Positions 27,896 to 39,696 of a stretch of DNA of 64,000 nt are shown here, in pieces. Below the pieces are notes generated by a model. The model saw nothing but the letters and a program-made list of their open reading frames with translations. It was not told where the DNA came from and did not search any database. A program made the translations under genes and the position numbers. Source of the stretch: Allodiplogaster sudhausi. Its lineage: Eukaryota; Nematoda; Chromadorea; Rhabditida; Diplogasteridae. The DNA lies in NCBI GenBank assembly GCA_945643635.1, contig CALZFC010000009.1, forward strand, positions 4,755,501-4,819,500. The letters run 5' to 3'. The stretch's first letter is position 1; each line of letters opens with the position of its first letter.

Positions 27896-28382
27896 TGCTG
27901 CCTTTATGTCGACTGCATGTGTTCTTCTGCCAACTATTCTTGTACATTATAACATTAATTACATGTCCTACATTGACTTGTGCTCTTATGAAATACAATT
28001 GTGGACGAAACCGATACAGCCAGGTGATAAATCTTTAAACAATCCTTTTGTCGCGGTAGCAATTGTGATGGCAATTCTCTTCAAAGGCTCTAATTGCCGG
28101 TCCTTGGGGGTACTCCTTACTCGTTGGCGGGAGGGGCAGAGCTCGAGATATCTCCAGCCCGTCACAGTTTACGCCTGGCAATGACAGCGGGAAGCTCTCG
28201 TTCACCACAACCACTCCCTCCTTCTGACCAGTATTATTGCGCCTGTTTCTTGTCACGAGCCCATTCATCGCAGCTGTGTTGTTTAGACATTTAAACCAAT
28301 TATTTGACTATATGTTTGATGGTTATGCATATGTACATATACATACATATATACCTGTCAAAATGTAGCCATCTTGATCAGG
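27896..28382. other. Intergenic; probable 5' region of TLX-like gene
   Basis: Short spacer of 487 bases holding the degenerin 3' UTR and the leader of the next gene. No separate coding exon is supported. An acceptor-like gatcag ends one base before the TLX ATG, so a trans-spliced or spliced leader may join there. Confidence 0.5.
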
Positions 28383-29350
28383 ATGTCCGCTGCGACGTCG
28401 CATTCCATGTCGTCCCATCTGGCCTCCTATCTTCTCTCCTTTGGCACAGCAAAATCGCTCGATCATCAGCAACAACAGAGCCTTCAGAGTCTCTATCCGA
28501 ATTATCGTGCAAATGATTTTGTAAGATCAATGCGGTAACAATAAGAATATTTCTATTGGAGACATGCATACCCCTGTGCAAAGGACTTTTATATAATGAA
28601 AAATATGCATGTGCATATGTTATTACAGAGATTCTTCAGTTTTCCTTATATGTGTGTATAAAACCTTTTCTTTCAAATAGAAACATCGTCATGAGTCGAC
28701 GATCACTGCACCGCCAGCAACCGAATACACGGACGCATCATTGACCTTTGGCATTGAGTCTCTGCTTCCTGATCTCAAGACAGGCGCGCGAGCCTCCGCC
28801 GCCAGAAGGCGCAGAGACCGCCGACAGAGCACCGTATCCGAACGCAAGAAGCCACGCACATCATTCACCAAGTTTCAGGTCTCTAATAGTCACTATTTTT
28901 CTCTCTCTCTCTCAAGTGAACGCACATCATTATTGATTTAAAATTTGCTTAAATATCATATGATCTGATGCCAGATCGCGACCCTCGAAGAGTGCTTCGC
29001 CGACCATAAATACCTCGCGTCAGGCGATCGACTCCAACTCTCGCGCCGTCTCAGCATGACCGACACTCAAGTTAAGACGTGGTTCCAGAATCGACGTACT
29101 AAATGGAGGTACGCGAGTAAACCGAAATATGGGAAAGGCGAAAGCACTTAGGACAATGTACTTTACTTTGAACGTTTTGCTAATAACTGCTGGTGTTTCT
29201 TTAAAATAAAGGCATTTGGCCCATCTCTTCAGGCGCCAGGAAACCGAGGAGAAGGAGCACTCGCGAACGAGCAATTCCATTCATTTGGCCTATTCCGGAA
29301 CTTCCATCAATACATCAGCCGAGAACATTGTTTATACAACAATGGAATAA
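28383..29350 (+). CDS. TLX/HOX11-type homeodomain transcription factor
   Basis: Four exons, 28383-28520, 28681-28878, 28975-29108 and 29233-29350, join in phase to give 195 residues. Exon 2 contains [12 protein letters not shown], which matches the Eh1 (Groucho-binding) motif that TLX proteins carry as FGIDQIL. The homeodomain starts [12 protein letters not shown] and ends with [18 protein letters not shown] followed by RQETEEKE. Thr at homeodomain position 47 (VKTWF) and the RKKPRTSF arm are hallmarks of the TLX family (vertebrate TLX1-3, fly C15). The protein should be nuclear and DNA-binding, probably a repressor through Eh1. The homeodomain is split after the N-terminal arm and again after position 54-55. 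AATAAA overlaps the stop codon (29346-29351), so the 3' UTR must be very short or another signal is used. The family call is firm; the start rests on the first ATG after an acceptor-like site. Confidence 0.92.
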
Positions 29351-29351
29351 A
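29346..29351 (+). terminator. Polyadenylation signal AATAAA overlapping the TLX stop codon
   Basis: The hexamer begins two bases before the TAA of the TLX-like gene. Cleavage 10-25 bases further on would leave almost no 3' UTR and would fall before the converging NK gene's stop at 29405. Confidence 0.5.
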
Positions 29352-29404
29352 ATATAAGACATTTTGCTGTGTTCTCTTTATCTTGTTTACTTCCTGCATC
29401 TCTT

Positions 29405-30603
29405 TCATTGTGATGACGAAGGCGGCAGCTGCGGGAAGCCAAAGACGCTGCTGCCAAATAGCTGGAAAAAAGATTCTTGAAATAATAAATGGTTAAGAGA
29501 ACGGGAGGAAACAAAGAAACCCCTGCGGAGAACGGGAGTTGACTCAGCTGAAGAGTGCGATCTTGATCAAGGCGCTTGCACTTGTAGCGCCTATTCTGGA
29601 ACCAGATCTTGACCTGGAATACAGAGGAGGCTCCTTGATAGTAATCCAAGAGAAGACTAATAATTAGATTGTTGTGAGTGCCTGCGTCGGCGTGAGTCCG
29701 AGTGCAGTTGCGAGCTGCTCTCGCTCGCCGGCTGTCACGTATCGTTGTCGCTTGAAGCGTTCTTCTAGCTCGTTTACCTTAGCAACATTTTCCTTGTTCT
29801 ACTTTTTCCAAGTATTTCTTCAAGGTTAAAGCAACGAAGTCGATATTTTGGGAAAGGTGAAAAATATAAGGTTTCGAAAATGAATTGTTAAGAGATGTTT
29901 CAAAGGTGACTTGTGTATGTGTGAAGAGGACGCGTGGCTTGCGTCGATTGTGCTGCGTGCGGAGGTGAATGGTCGAGGTTTCGCTGCTCGTCGCAGAAGA
30001 GCTCTCCGTCACGAGAGAAGGGACTGCCGAACCAGCGGCGTTCATTCCTTTCAAGACACAACACACTACGGCTTATACAATGAGATGCACAGTTATATTA
30101 TCGCCTGTAATCAACAATTATGAGTGAAGACCAAGATATGCGAGATGCATGTGTGACGGGAAGGCGAACTGCGGATAGGCGAAGGCCTTGTCATCGCAGG
30201 CGCCGGCAGAATGCGCGTTGGCAGGGAGATGGACATCGGCGGCACCACTTGAAGAGACGTCGTTCGCCGTTCTCATCTCGGGCGCCAGGACAGCTGCTGG
30301 CGCGAGAAGATGGTCTCCATTGTCCATGCTGCCACCAATAATTAGAAAGAAGAAGAAGCTCCCCGGCCCTTAAGGGGCCTCTCCCTCGCCTCCTCTCCCT
30401 TTTGCCAAGACACCTCGCTAGTCCATTATCTGTGCAAATCTTCCCGCTTCCGAAAGAGTTCGCGCGATGCCCACGCTTCTCGGTTACCGTGGCCCTCGCC
30501 CTTTCTCCTTGCTCCTTCGACACTTTCGAATTGCGCCACCAAAGAGGCGCTCTCTCGACACATTCTGATTTCTCGTGGCACTTTCGGCACTCGATGAGTT
30601 CAT
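29405..30603 (-). CDS. NK2/NK4-type homeodomain transcription factor
   Basis: Minus-strand exons: 30603-30488, 30328-30132, 30047-29911, 29777-29682, 29613-29521 and 29461-29405 (TGA). All phases agree, giving 231 residues; starting instead at the in-frame ATG 30327 gives 192. The homeodomain begins [12 protein letters not shown], continues [18 protein letters not shown] and ends [16 protein letters not shown]. Tyr at position 54 (NRRYKCKR) with RRKPRVLF is diagnostic of the NK-2/tinman class. The 3' exons encode LSQLPFSAG and a short Ser/Pro/Phe tail. I did not find a clear TN (Eh1-like) motif near the N-terminus, nor a typical NK2-specific domain. The intron after TPTQ starts with GC (donor gcactc after 29682). 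It is convergent with the TLX-like gene. C. elegans relatives would be CEH-22/24/27/28; I cannot choose among them. Confidence 0.92.
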
Positions 30604-30862
30604 GCCTATCAGATTACGTTTGGAGAGATAGAAAGAGTTTGATACAGAGTATGTAGAGAAGCAGAGAGTTGGAAGAGATATACGTGAGATAGAGTGAGGC
30701 TGCGAGAGTAAAAAAGATAATGAAGAGATTGAGAGAGAGAGAGAGAGAGAGAGAACGACTACATTCATACCCCAATCATCCCCTTTCTTCTCTCGAAGCC
30801 CCACCTCTCACATACGAAACGAAGCCAATCTCTTCGCTCCAATTACGCCTCCAAATTGCGAT

Positions 30863-31089
30863 GAATTAGACGAGATGCTGAATTGCATGATGCTTTATGC
30901 GATGCCATAAACAAGATCGAGGAAGAGGCAGACAGAGAAGATGACGCGGCAGCCGTTACGCCAGGTTCAAGTGCGACTTCACGGGTTCTGACCATGAGAG
31001 AACAAAGGAGAGGCACATCGTTCCAGTCGTCGAGAACAATTAACAATGACTTTGACGTTTGGGTGCATCCCCTGTTTTTAAACGATTAA
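30863..31089 (+). CDS. Possible terminal exon of an unidentified plus-strand gene
   Basis: An open plus frame between the NK gene and the TRPV gene reads through an acidic segment (DAINKIEEEADREDDAAA) to a TAA at 31089. Codon use and composition look coding, and the frame is bounded upstream by a stop and an AG at 30868. It has no ATG at its beginning and I found no upstream partner exon, because the region 30604-30860 is mostly (GA)n. It could be a 3' exon, a fragment, or chance. No domain was recognised. Confidence 0.3.
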
Positions 31090-31159
31090 AAAATATTTGA
31101 AAGACAGTCCTTTTCTTTAGAGAATGAGCAAAGTGCTAAAATGTTGAACGTGTCAACGT

Positions 31160-34100
31160 TCAAGCGCCCACACGATCGCCCACGTGCTCAGGGTTCAGCT
31201 GACTTCCGTTCAGCTGAATGAGCGGACTGAAGGCGGGCCGGCTGAAGCTAGCCTTCTTACGTGTCCCTTCGAGACATCGAAGCTCCTCGGTCGTGATCTC
31301 AAGTATATGCAAACAAACAGATATTTTAAAAAGTAACAAAAGATTTTCTTTTTCGAAACAGAGATCCATGACATACATACATACATATACATAGTTTCGT
31401 AAACAGTTTGTATTCATTGTTCATTTGTTGGCAATGCGAATTTTGAGGGACTTTCCAATTATTGCGAGCAACCGTGTCTATTTTCTACACACTAACAATA
31501 TATTGACTAATAACATAAAGGGTCTGATATATGCCTACCGGGCGACGACTGCGAACCACGATGGCCCGTTGCATCTTGTCGGCTTTGAGAGGACGCGAGT
31601 AGGAGTAGAGAGCGAAGAGACGCTCACTCGGAGAGAGAGACTGCTCCAGCATCAGAATGACACGGGCACACTTAAGAGTAGCACTTAAGAGCAAATGAGT
31701 GAGAGTGAGAAGGAAAGAGAACTAGCATAACGAACCAAAAAAAGAAACTCTGAAAAAGAGAGGAGAGAGAGGAATGATGGAGAAATTTAGGGATGATGAA
31801 AGATGATATACTCACTTGTCGCTTCCACTCCTTCTCTGCCTCAGCTATCTTCTCATATGTCCTTGTCATCATGGCGATCAGAAGATTCAGCAACATGATC
31901 GTCACGACGAGTTCGTAGAGTGTGAAGAATATCCCAGTTAGCAGTATTATCGTACAGTACAGTATATTTCGACTGAATGTTAAGTATAGTGTAAAAATCT
32001 ACTCGGCGGAACCTTGCCGAGGACACCGAGCCAGCTACGGCACTCGTTGAGATTCTTATAGAATACGCTGAACTCGCCAACACTCATGATGAACATGCGC
32101 ATGATGGCCTGAGGGATAGCTAGGAATTAATATGGACTGATTTTATCTTTTTATATATGTAGAAGCAGTTTTTATTCTTCTCTTGTGAATTCAATTGATG
32201 GGCTAGGAAAGAGCTGCCTCAAAGGGCGTGGAGACGACGTTCTCGAATGCACTCTCGCTCGCGTTGTTCGCTGCGAGCCAAGCGCGTTCCGCACGCTCGC
32301 AGCTTTGGAAGACGAGGTAGAAAGCTGTCAATGTATTTTAACTTCAGCTCAAAATATACATAAGAAAAGTAGCAGAAATTGTACCCTGTGCAAACGCTGT
32401 AATGAAAACGGTATAGATCATGAGGAAGCGAAGCATGTCGCCAACGATGATCTTGTAGACCATCAGCACGAATGGGCCGACAAATTTCAGACCCCTGTAA
32501 TTAAAGTTCAAAAATCTGGTATATGAATAAATTTATTAAATCATCGTAATATTCTCGTTCTCTTTGTCAGCCTACATGCGATATGTTTTGTATTAAAACC
32601 TGCAATAGAAGAGGAAGTGCAGCGACGTCATGACGACAACTGTTATGGCGAGGATGTTCTCGACGATGAGGGCGCGAGTCCCGCAGGAGACGCAGAGCAG
32701 ACGAGCAGGCAGCATGAGCAGCTGGCACAGCTTGTGCAGCACCTTCTCGGGGAAGGCCTCCTGCAAGGGGTGCAGCAGGTATTTATAGGCACTTCTGAAC
32801 GTTCTTTAACGAGAAGAGCAGAGATTTCATGCAAATTTCGAGAAAAAAGAGAAAGACTGGCCGAGAAATGGAAAGGAAGCCGCATTCTAACAATAATCTT
32901 CATCCATCGGCCGTAGCCACTTCGCTGGATGTCGAGAATGTCACGCATCGTGCGCAGCAGCACGCCGAGCAGCGACAGTGACTCAGCGATCAGGCGTGTC
33001 TTAAGAATTACTCAAATATGTTTTTACATTACATTTTTAAAGTTTACTGAATTGTTCTGCAGATTTAACCTATAGTAAAATCTGTGTCCAAATATCCCCA
33101 TCCGTAAGAGTTGAGAAAAACGGTGACGTTCCATTTTCTCCAGCCAAGTTTTTCGACATTCCTTCACTTCTCGTTTACTTTTACTGTGGGTATGTGTGGG
33201 TTTGTGGGCGAAAACTTGCTTCCCAACTGATTCGGTCCCCAACCTTTTACTCTCGAATCTGAGGCTATCCAACGAGCTATGGGGCTTGCAGGAAGGAGTG
33301 GCCTTGGCCAACCCATGAAAACTTGTCGAAATAGAATGCTCCAACACTCCCCTCTCCTAACACCAATAATGCACTCATATGAATGGAAGCAAGACATGAG
33401 AACATGAATTTGTCCGCCTTTGGTGGCTGTTCCACTTTCTCCAAGGTCTCATCAACTTGGATGCCGTCTTCTGTTCGGATAGATTGCGCTTTACAGTTCT
33501 GTTTGCTAGTGAGTCAGATCAAGTACAGGTTTCGGTGTCGCTGCACCCGTCAGCTCTCATATATTCGCTCATCATCTGTTCATTATATATACATTTACAA
33601 AAAAAAATTTCGCCGTAATTTCCTTCTACCGCGCTCATAGTGCCCGAATCGCTTATGTATCTGACGGTTGAATGCTCTAGAAGAGTTTCGGCTCTACATA
33701 TGTGCGTATACCTTCATCTTTTTTCCTGGCTACTTTTTTCTTGTCTTCTGCCGTAACGTTTGCTGACCGATCTCTTTGTTTCCCCACTGGCACGGCTCAT
33801 TGCGAGAGGTATAACGATTAGGGAGTGAAATGCACAGAGGAGAGATCCTCGAATACAGTCATTTATGAATGTATGAACACGTGTTGGATATACATATGTT
33901 GTACCCTCTTTTCTGCCGAGAAGTTTGCCTGGCATGTGCAATAGCCGCGTGTTAAGGAAGAGACGCAGAGAAGTAGCAGTCCGATCAAAGTAGCCGTGAT
34001 GAGTCAGCCTAGCGTGCCTCGGACAGTGCCTGTCTGGCCTCCTCTTTTCTTTTCCAACTTTCTCTCCATTCGCACCCTCTTGTCTCATTCAGACGTCTCG

Positions 34101-37100
34101 TTTAGATGATCGATCCCAGTAATCATCCATTCCGTCTCCCTCTACTCCTTCCACTATTTAGCAAACGCGATGCGGCCTATGTGTAAAAAAAATGTCGGAA
34201 CCCTAAACAGTCCTATTTCGCTGCATATAATTTTCCACCTCTCTCGCTTTATAATTTTTCTCGTTCTCAGTATCTCTCTCTTCATCCTGCTTTCCCATCT
34301 GTCACTCCTTTCTCCATTTTTTTTCTTACTATGACTGAATTTCCTTCAATTATTTTCATTCACATTTCATGACGTCTTGTATTCTACATGGCTGATCTTT
34401 CTCCTCGGTCGTCCGTAAGAATTCTGGAATGCAATACTTTACCATTTATCCTGTCGTTGCAATTAGCCTGATGGTGAGATCCATTCGCCACGAGGCACAT
34501 ACATGCATATGTATATAGTCACGTCCGTTGGTAAACAAAATTCGTATTCGATGGCCGGAAACCTTCGGGATATTTTGCATTTATTTCAAGAAGTCTGCCT
34601 TTGGAATTGTTTGTGACAGTTCAGTAGGCAGATTCATAGATGAGTGGCGCGATTTTCCTTTTCTCCGCTCGCATCAGTCTGCCACCTCACAGCGATACAC
34701 TCTCATTTTCACTTTTGCTCTGATAACTCTAAGGAAAAAGTGCTAACAGATTCCTCGTGTAGAGAGAGTCTTTCTGGATATTGCCATTCCCTCCATTACT
34801 TTCTCTGTCATTATCCTTTTCTTAATTTTTGCAGCTACTCCTTCTTTTATCCTTCGTTTGCTAACTTTTCTTCCCTCATCCCTTTCACGTTCAACCCCTA
34901 TGTAATCATTCCGTGAACCCCCTCCGCAATTAACGTAACATCCTTCACTTGCTCCCTATTTATATTCTCTCCGATATGTATATACTTATACACATTATTC
35001 CCATTAAGCATACCTCATTCAAATTTCAGAACTCGAGCGCGTATAGCGTTTCGCCGTTAAAACTGCTGCTTGCATAAACCAAGCATGCTAAACGTCAAGA
35101 TACACTAATTGCTCGGATCACGACAACACAACTGCAAATCTTTAGGGTAAGTCTCCCTCCTCTTTAACTTCTATTCCAAAGAAGAATCAGAGCTGCGTCG
35201 CGCATGAATGTAGACCTGTGAACAGTTTCCCACAGGACAAAGGCGATCAGACAGTTCTTTCATAGGCATACGATGTCCACCGAATACCTGAGCCAGCTGA
35301 CAGGGATCGCAGCCGACACGACAGATGCCCTCGTGACGGCGATGCAAAAAGTCGACGACGACGAGGCCGAACGAGTCAAGGAGATGCAGAATCAGATCAT
35401 GATGTAGGTTATCCGATCTACCAATAGAATAGAATTACGCACCGATGCCTATGAAATAATTGTTAAGGAATTCGACTGCATCAGTAAGGGCCCTCACTTT
35501 TCCACCAATGACGACAAAGACTGGAATAGTTAGAAGATATGGCAAAGATATCAATGACGCCACAATGAGCTGCACCGGTGAGACAGCGCAAACTTTCAGC
35601 AACCACCTTCATTCCAGTGCCATGATGTCTCTTCGCGAGAGCTAAAAGAGCAAGTGGCGGATCTGAAGAGATTCTGTCGCAAAATCATGTTTCGCTACTA
35701 AGTGTGGTTTGATATTCAATGTTGTCGATTCATTCGTAGAAGTCTCTTAAAGCTTCCGGCACTTTCGGTTGCAAGAATAGCTAATGCATTCTCAGACAAT
35801 CTGTGAGATTTTCTCTCTCTATTCAGTATAAGAATCGTTTCCGGTAGACAGTTAGACAGTTCCACGAATCTTTTACTGAGAAATACTGTAATGTAGGAAA
35901 CAGAAGAATCCCGTCGTGTATCGACAGCACATCGAGACGTCCATTTTCTCCAGGATCGATCAGTCTTGACTCTCGGCTTCAAGTAAGAAAAATATTTGTC
36001 TATTTTTTAATCTTTCTCGATCATCCTGCTTGAGCGATTCTTGTCCGCTTATCGACAAATTGTCCGTCCTTCCCACCGGTTAGTTATTTTATTCATTTCG
36101 ACTTCGACAGTTCCAACACCTTTGACATAGAAAGTTTCTATTTCTCTCTATTTGCAATCACAGCTTCATTATTGCTATTCGCGTCCACGCTTGCATGTAT
36201 CAACAGTCTCACTCTCGCAGTATATAAATAATGAAAGCAAATAATTTCATAGTGATATATGCACATCCAAATTCGTTCATCAACATAGTACTTCTTAATT
36301 TAAATCAAATTTTTTTCTTCATTTATTCTTTCTCATATCTTGTCGTCTTATCTTCTTCATTTCTTCAATTTGATCTTTCTATTTCTTTTTTCCCATCTAC
36401 CCATTCTACCCTTATCTGTCAACATATTTATATTTATCTTTTTCTCTCTCCTCATACATTTTTGGCCCTTTCACATTTATATTTATATTAATATCAATCA
36501 ATATATCACTGTAGATTTACATTCCTTTTCATATATCAGTCTCCTCTCTTACTTCAAATTTTTTCTACATTTTTTTTACATCTTCTTATCATTGCATGCA
36601 CCCAAACAAAACAGTTTTCGTGCTCTTCAGATTCAGATTGCGTCCGTTCTCAACGTCCTTCTTGACACGTTTTTTTTTATTTCTTCATTATATCATTTCC
36701 TTATAAACATTTTTTCTCTCATTCTTTTTCTTTACTTTTATTTTCTCTTTCCATATGTTTTCTGAAACCAATTTAGTCTCTTATGAATCTTTAATTCAGT
36801 GTCTGTCTACCTTCGAGAGGCAGAAGCACTCCGCAGACGAGAACTTCTCATGAGCTCCTCACTTTCATGGGAAGAAGAAGAATAGTTTCTGATTGTCGAC
36901 GACGACGACTCGTAGACGGATGAGGTCTCTTGCTCTCCCCAAGCTACTTCCGCTCCCACTCCTCCCATTCATTCTCTTCGGACTATTTTCGATCCCCGTC
37001 TTTGCCACTCTGGCCCTCCCCCCATTCCAACCCCACCCATCTCGCTTACTCCTCCTCTCCTTCCCCCTGGCCTTCCTCCTCCTCCAAAAATTCCCTCCCT

Positions 37101-37420
37101 CTTCTCAACGATTCTGGAACCTCCCGTCATCTCATCCACATACCATCCCTCTCAAATCCCCACATTCCCTCATCTCGCCTCTCAACCTACCACTGATCTC
37201 CCCTCCTCAATCCCTTACCGGAATCAGCGTCATTTCTGTTTGCGAGGGAGCGGAAGCACATCCTTGTATATCTTTGCTTCTCTTTTTCTGATGTTCAACA
37301 CCATAATTTAATTCAACCAAGTTCAGTCGACGCTAGTCTATGCAATACTGGCTTCATATTTTTCTGTATTTGCTTGTAAATACAGAAGATACATATGTAC
37401 GTATGTATGTGTGTACAAAG

Positions 37421-37481
<61 letters not shown>

Positions 37482-39665
37482 GTGTGCACACCTGTCCTTT
37501 CCAGCTGTTCTGGTCATAACGCCAGAGATGACAATGTTCAGGTGTCGCTGCCAGAAGACGAGTGCGCAACACGACGTCAAAGGCCAAATCCGCCTGCAGA
37601 ATCTCCAGAAGCGATCGATTCTCGTATGAATCAACGTCGAGCGAATGCTCCGTCGAATTTGACGCATCCGATTCCTGGAGAAGTACAAAAATAGTAATTC
37701 TGTATTCAAAAGAGAACATAGGCAAATATGCAATTGTACCAACAAAAAAATCGAACCATAAAATGAAGATCCCGCGTCATAAACGAAGTATATAGAACGA
37801 GAAGGAAGCAAAGATACCAGAAAAGCGATCGAAACAGTCTGAAATTGAGGTTTAGGGGTCGATAAACAGCAAGCAAAGAAGGCTATCCGATTGGAAAGTT
37901 CGGGTTGAACTGGCAGAAAGTGCATACCTCTTCCTTGCAAACGTCTCCCATTTCTTGCGAAGAACCTCTTCGATGAGGCCGTCGAAAAAGTCGAGGTGGC
38001 TAGCCTTGTCCTGTAATAAATAGAGAGAACGGAGACAATGAGAGAAAGAGGGAGATAGAATTCGAGGGGAAAACACAGACAGAGAGAGAGATAGAATAAG
38101 AAGGAGAAAGAGAGAGTGAAAGAGAGAGAGAGAGAGAGAGAGAGCGAGAGTAAGCAAGGCCGCCTTTGATGTCTAGTGGCTAGTGATCGACCACTACTCA
38201 TACTCGTCTCCTTGCCAGGAATACTGATTTTAGATTTTTGCACCTTTCTAAAGTTGTCTTCCCCTTGATCTAAGGTCACTTATTCATACCACGCTTCCCA
38301 TTAACAAGTGGTCAACTCTTTTAGGGTTCTGCTGCCTGACCGTGCCTGATCTCTTTTTTCTCTCACTCAATTGCGTCACACGTCAAAACCACATGGCAAT
38401 GTTTGACAAGTGGCTGCACTGACTCCGTAGCAGATGGAAGCGAGGACGGAGGTGCGATTGAGCATGCCCGTCTCCTGGCGGATGGTGTCGATGTCCTCGA
38501 GGGAGTACGCCTCGCACACCACGTCGCCGTACCGCCACACGACGTCCGTCTCGAAGCGAAGGATCAGGTCGTACATCTGACAAGGAGAACCTTTCTCTGC
38601 ATCTCATTGTCAGCTGTGTGTTTACAACTGCATTCTAAATGCATTCAACTTTCTTTGAAGCACAACTCTAAGTGCTGCCAACGGACGAAAGTGATAGTGA
38701 GTTGAGGTGTGCAGGATTGTGGGTTGCTCAAGCCTAGAGCGTGATTTTCCTCCAACAGAGAGAGAGAGAGCACCTTTGTCTTCTTCCATGCGGCCCGTTT
38801 TCGCTTTTCTTGGTGGAATGAGAAAGAGAGTGTGCGACGAGGCAGGGCGAGACATGTTTTTGTTATCCCTTCCTTTCTCTTCCTTTCCTTGTCAGTCAAG
38901 ACCTCGCAAACAACGGTCATAATCAGAGCACGACTCGCGCGAGCCTAACTTTCACCCGCCACCCTCTCTCCCTCTGATCGTAAGTAATTCTCCCATTTAC
39001 ACCGCCTAGACCGTAGAAATGCTTCCCTCCCCCTTGCTTTCTTTATACGCCGGATATGATGAGCATAACGCGCGGTGGAGCCGGTTCATTTCACACATCG
39101 ATTAGCGGCAGAATGCGAGGGGAGCGAGGCTGAATGCCATTTCGGATTTGGCAAAGCCGTTCGCGCGTTAGCCATCTTTATCCCCCCAGTTTAAGCAACG
39201 GCGTAGCGGCCGGCTGAAAGGCCGCCAGATATCTGCCTGTTTGCCGGCATGACTTATTATTAGTGGATGAATGCAAAAGTACCTTCTTACTGGCCAGCTT
39301 GGCCGCGAGCGCGAGTGGCGTCAACTTCTGATTGTTGCGAATATGCAGACCCGCGCCGAGCTGGAAGGCCAGCGTGAACATCTCCTATAACATTCATGGC
39401 AACACCATTTTCTCTTTCTCGATCAGTACTTGTGATGTGTTATTTCACTTTAAAATATTCTTTCTTATATGAGTTTGGTCAACTTCCGCGTCCACTAACG
39501 GGCAAGTCGTGAATGACGGTGAGATGGAGGACGGTGTTGCCATTCGTGTCCGCGCGATTCGGATCCGCTTTGAAGGCGCGTAAGAGGCGGAAGCAATCCG
39601 TCTGATTCGTGCACGCCGCGAACGAGAGTGGGTACTCACCCCAGTACATTTGGCTGAGAGCGAGA

Positions 39666-39696
<31 letters not shown>

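Noticed and set aside
37338..38279. Longest minus-strand open frame (313 codons)
   Set aside because: It crosses TRPV introns, a (TA)n array and (GA)n DNA. The TRPV exons 11 and 12 lie in other frames supported by phase and homology; this frame is fortuitous.
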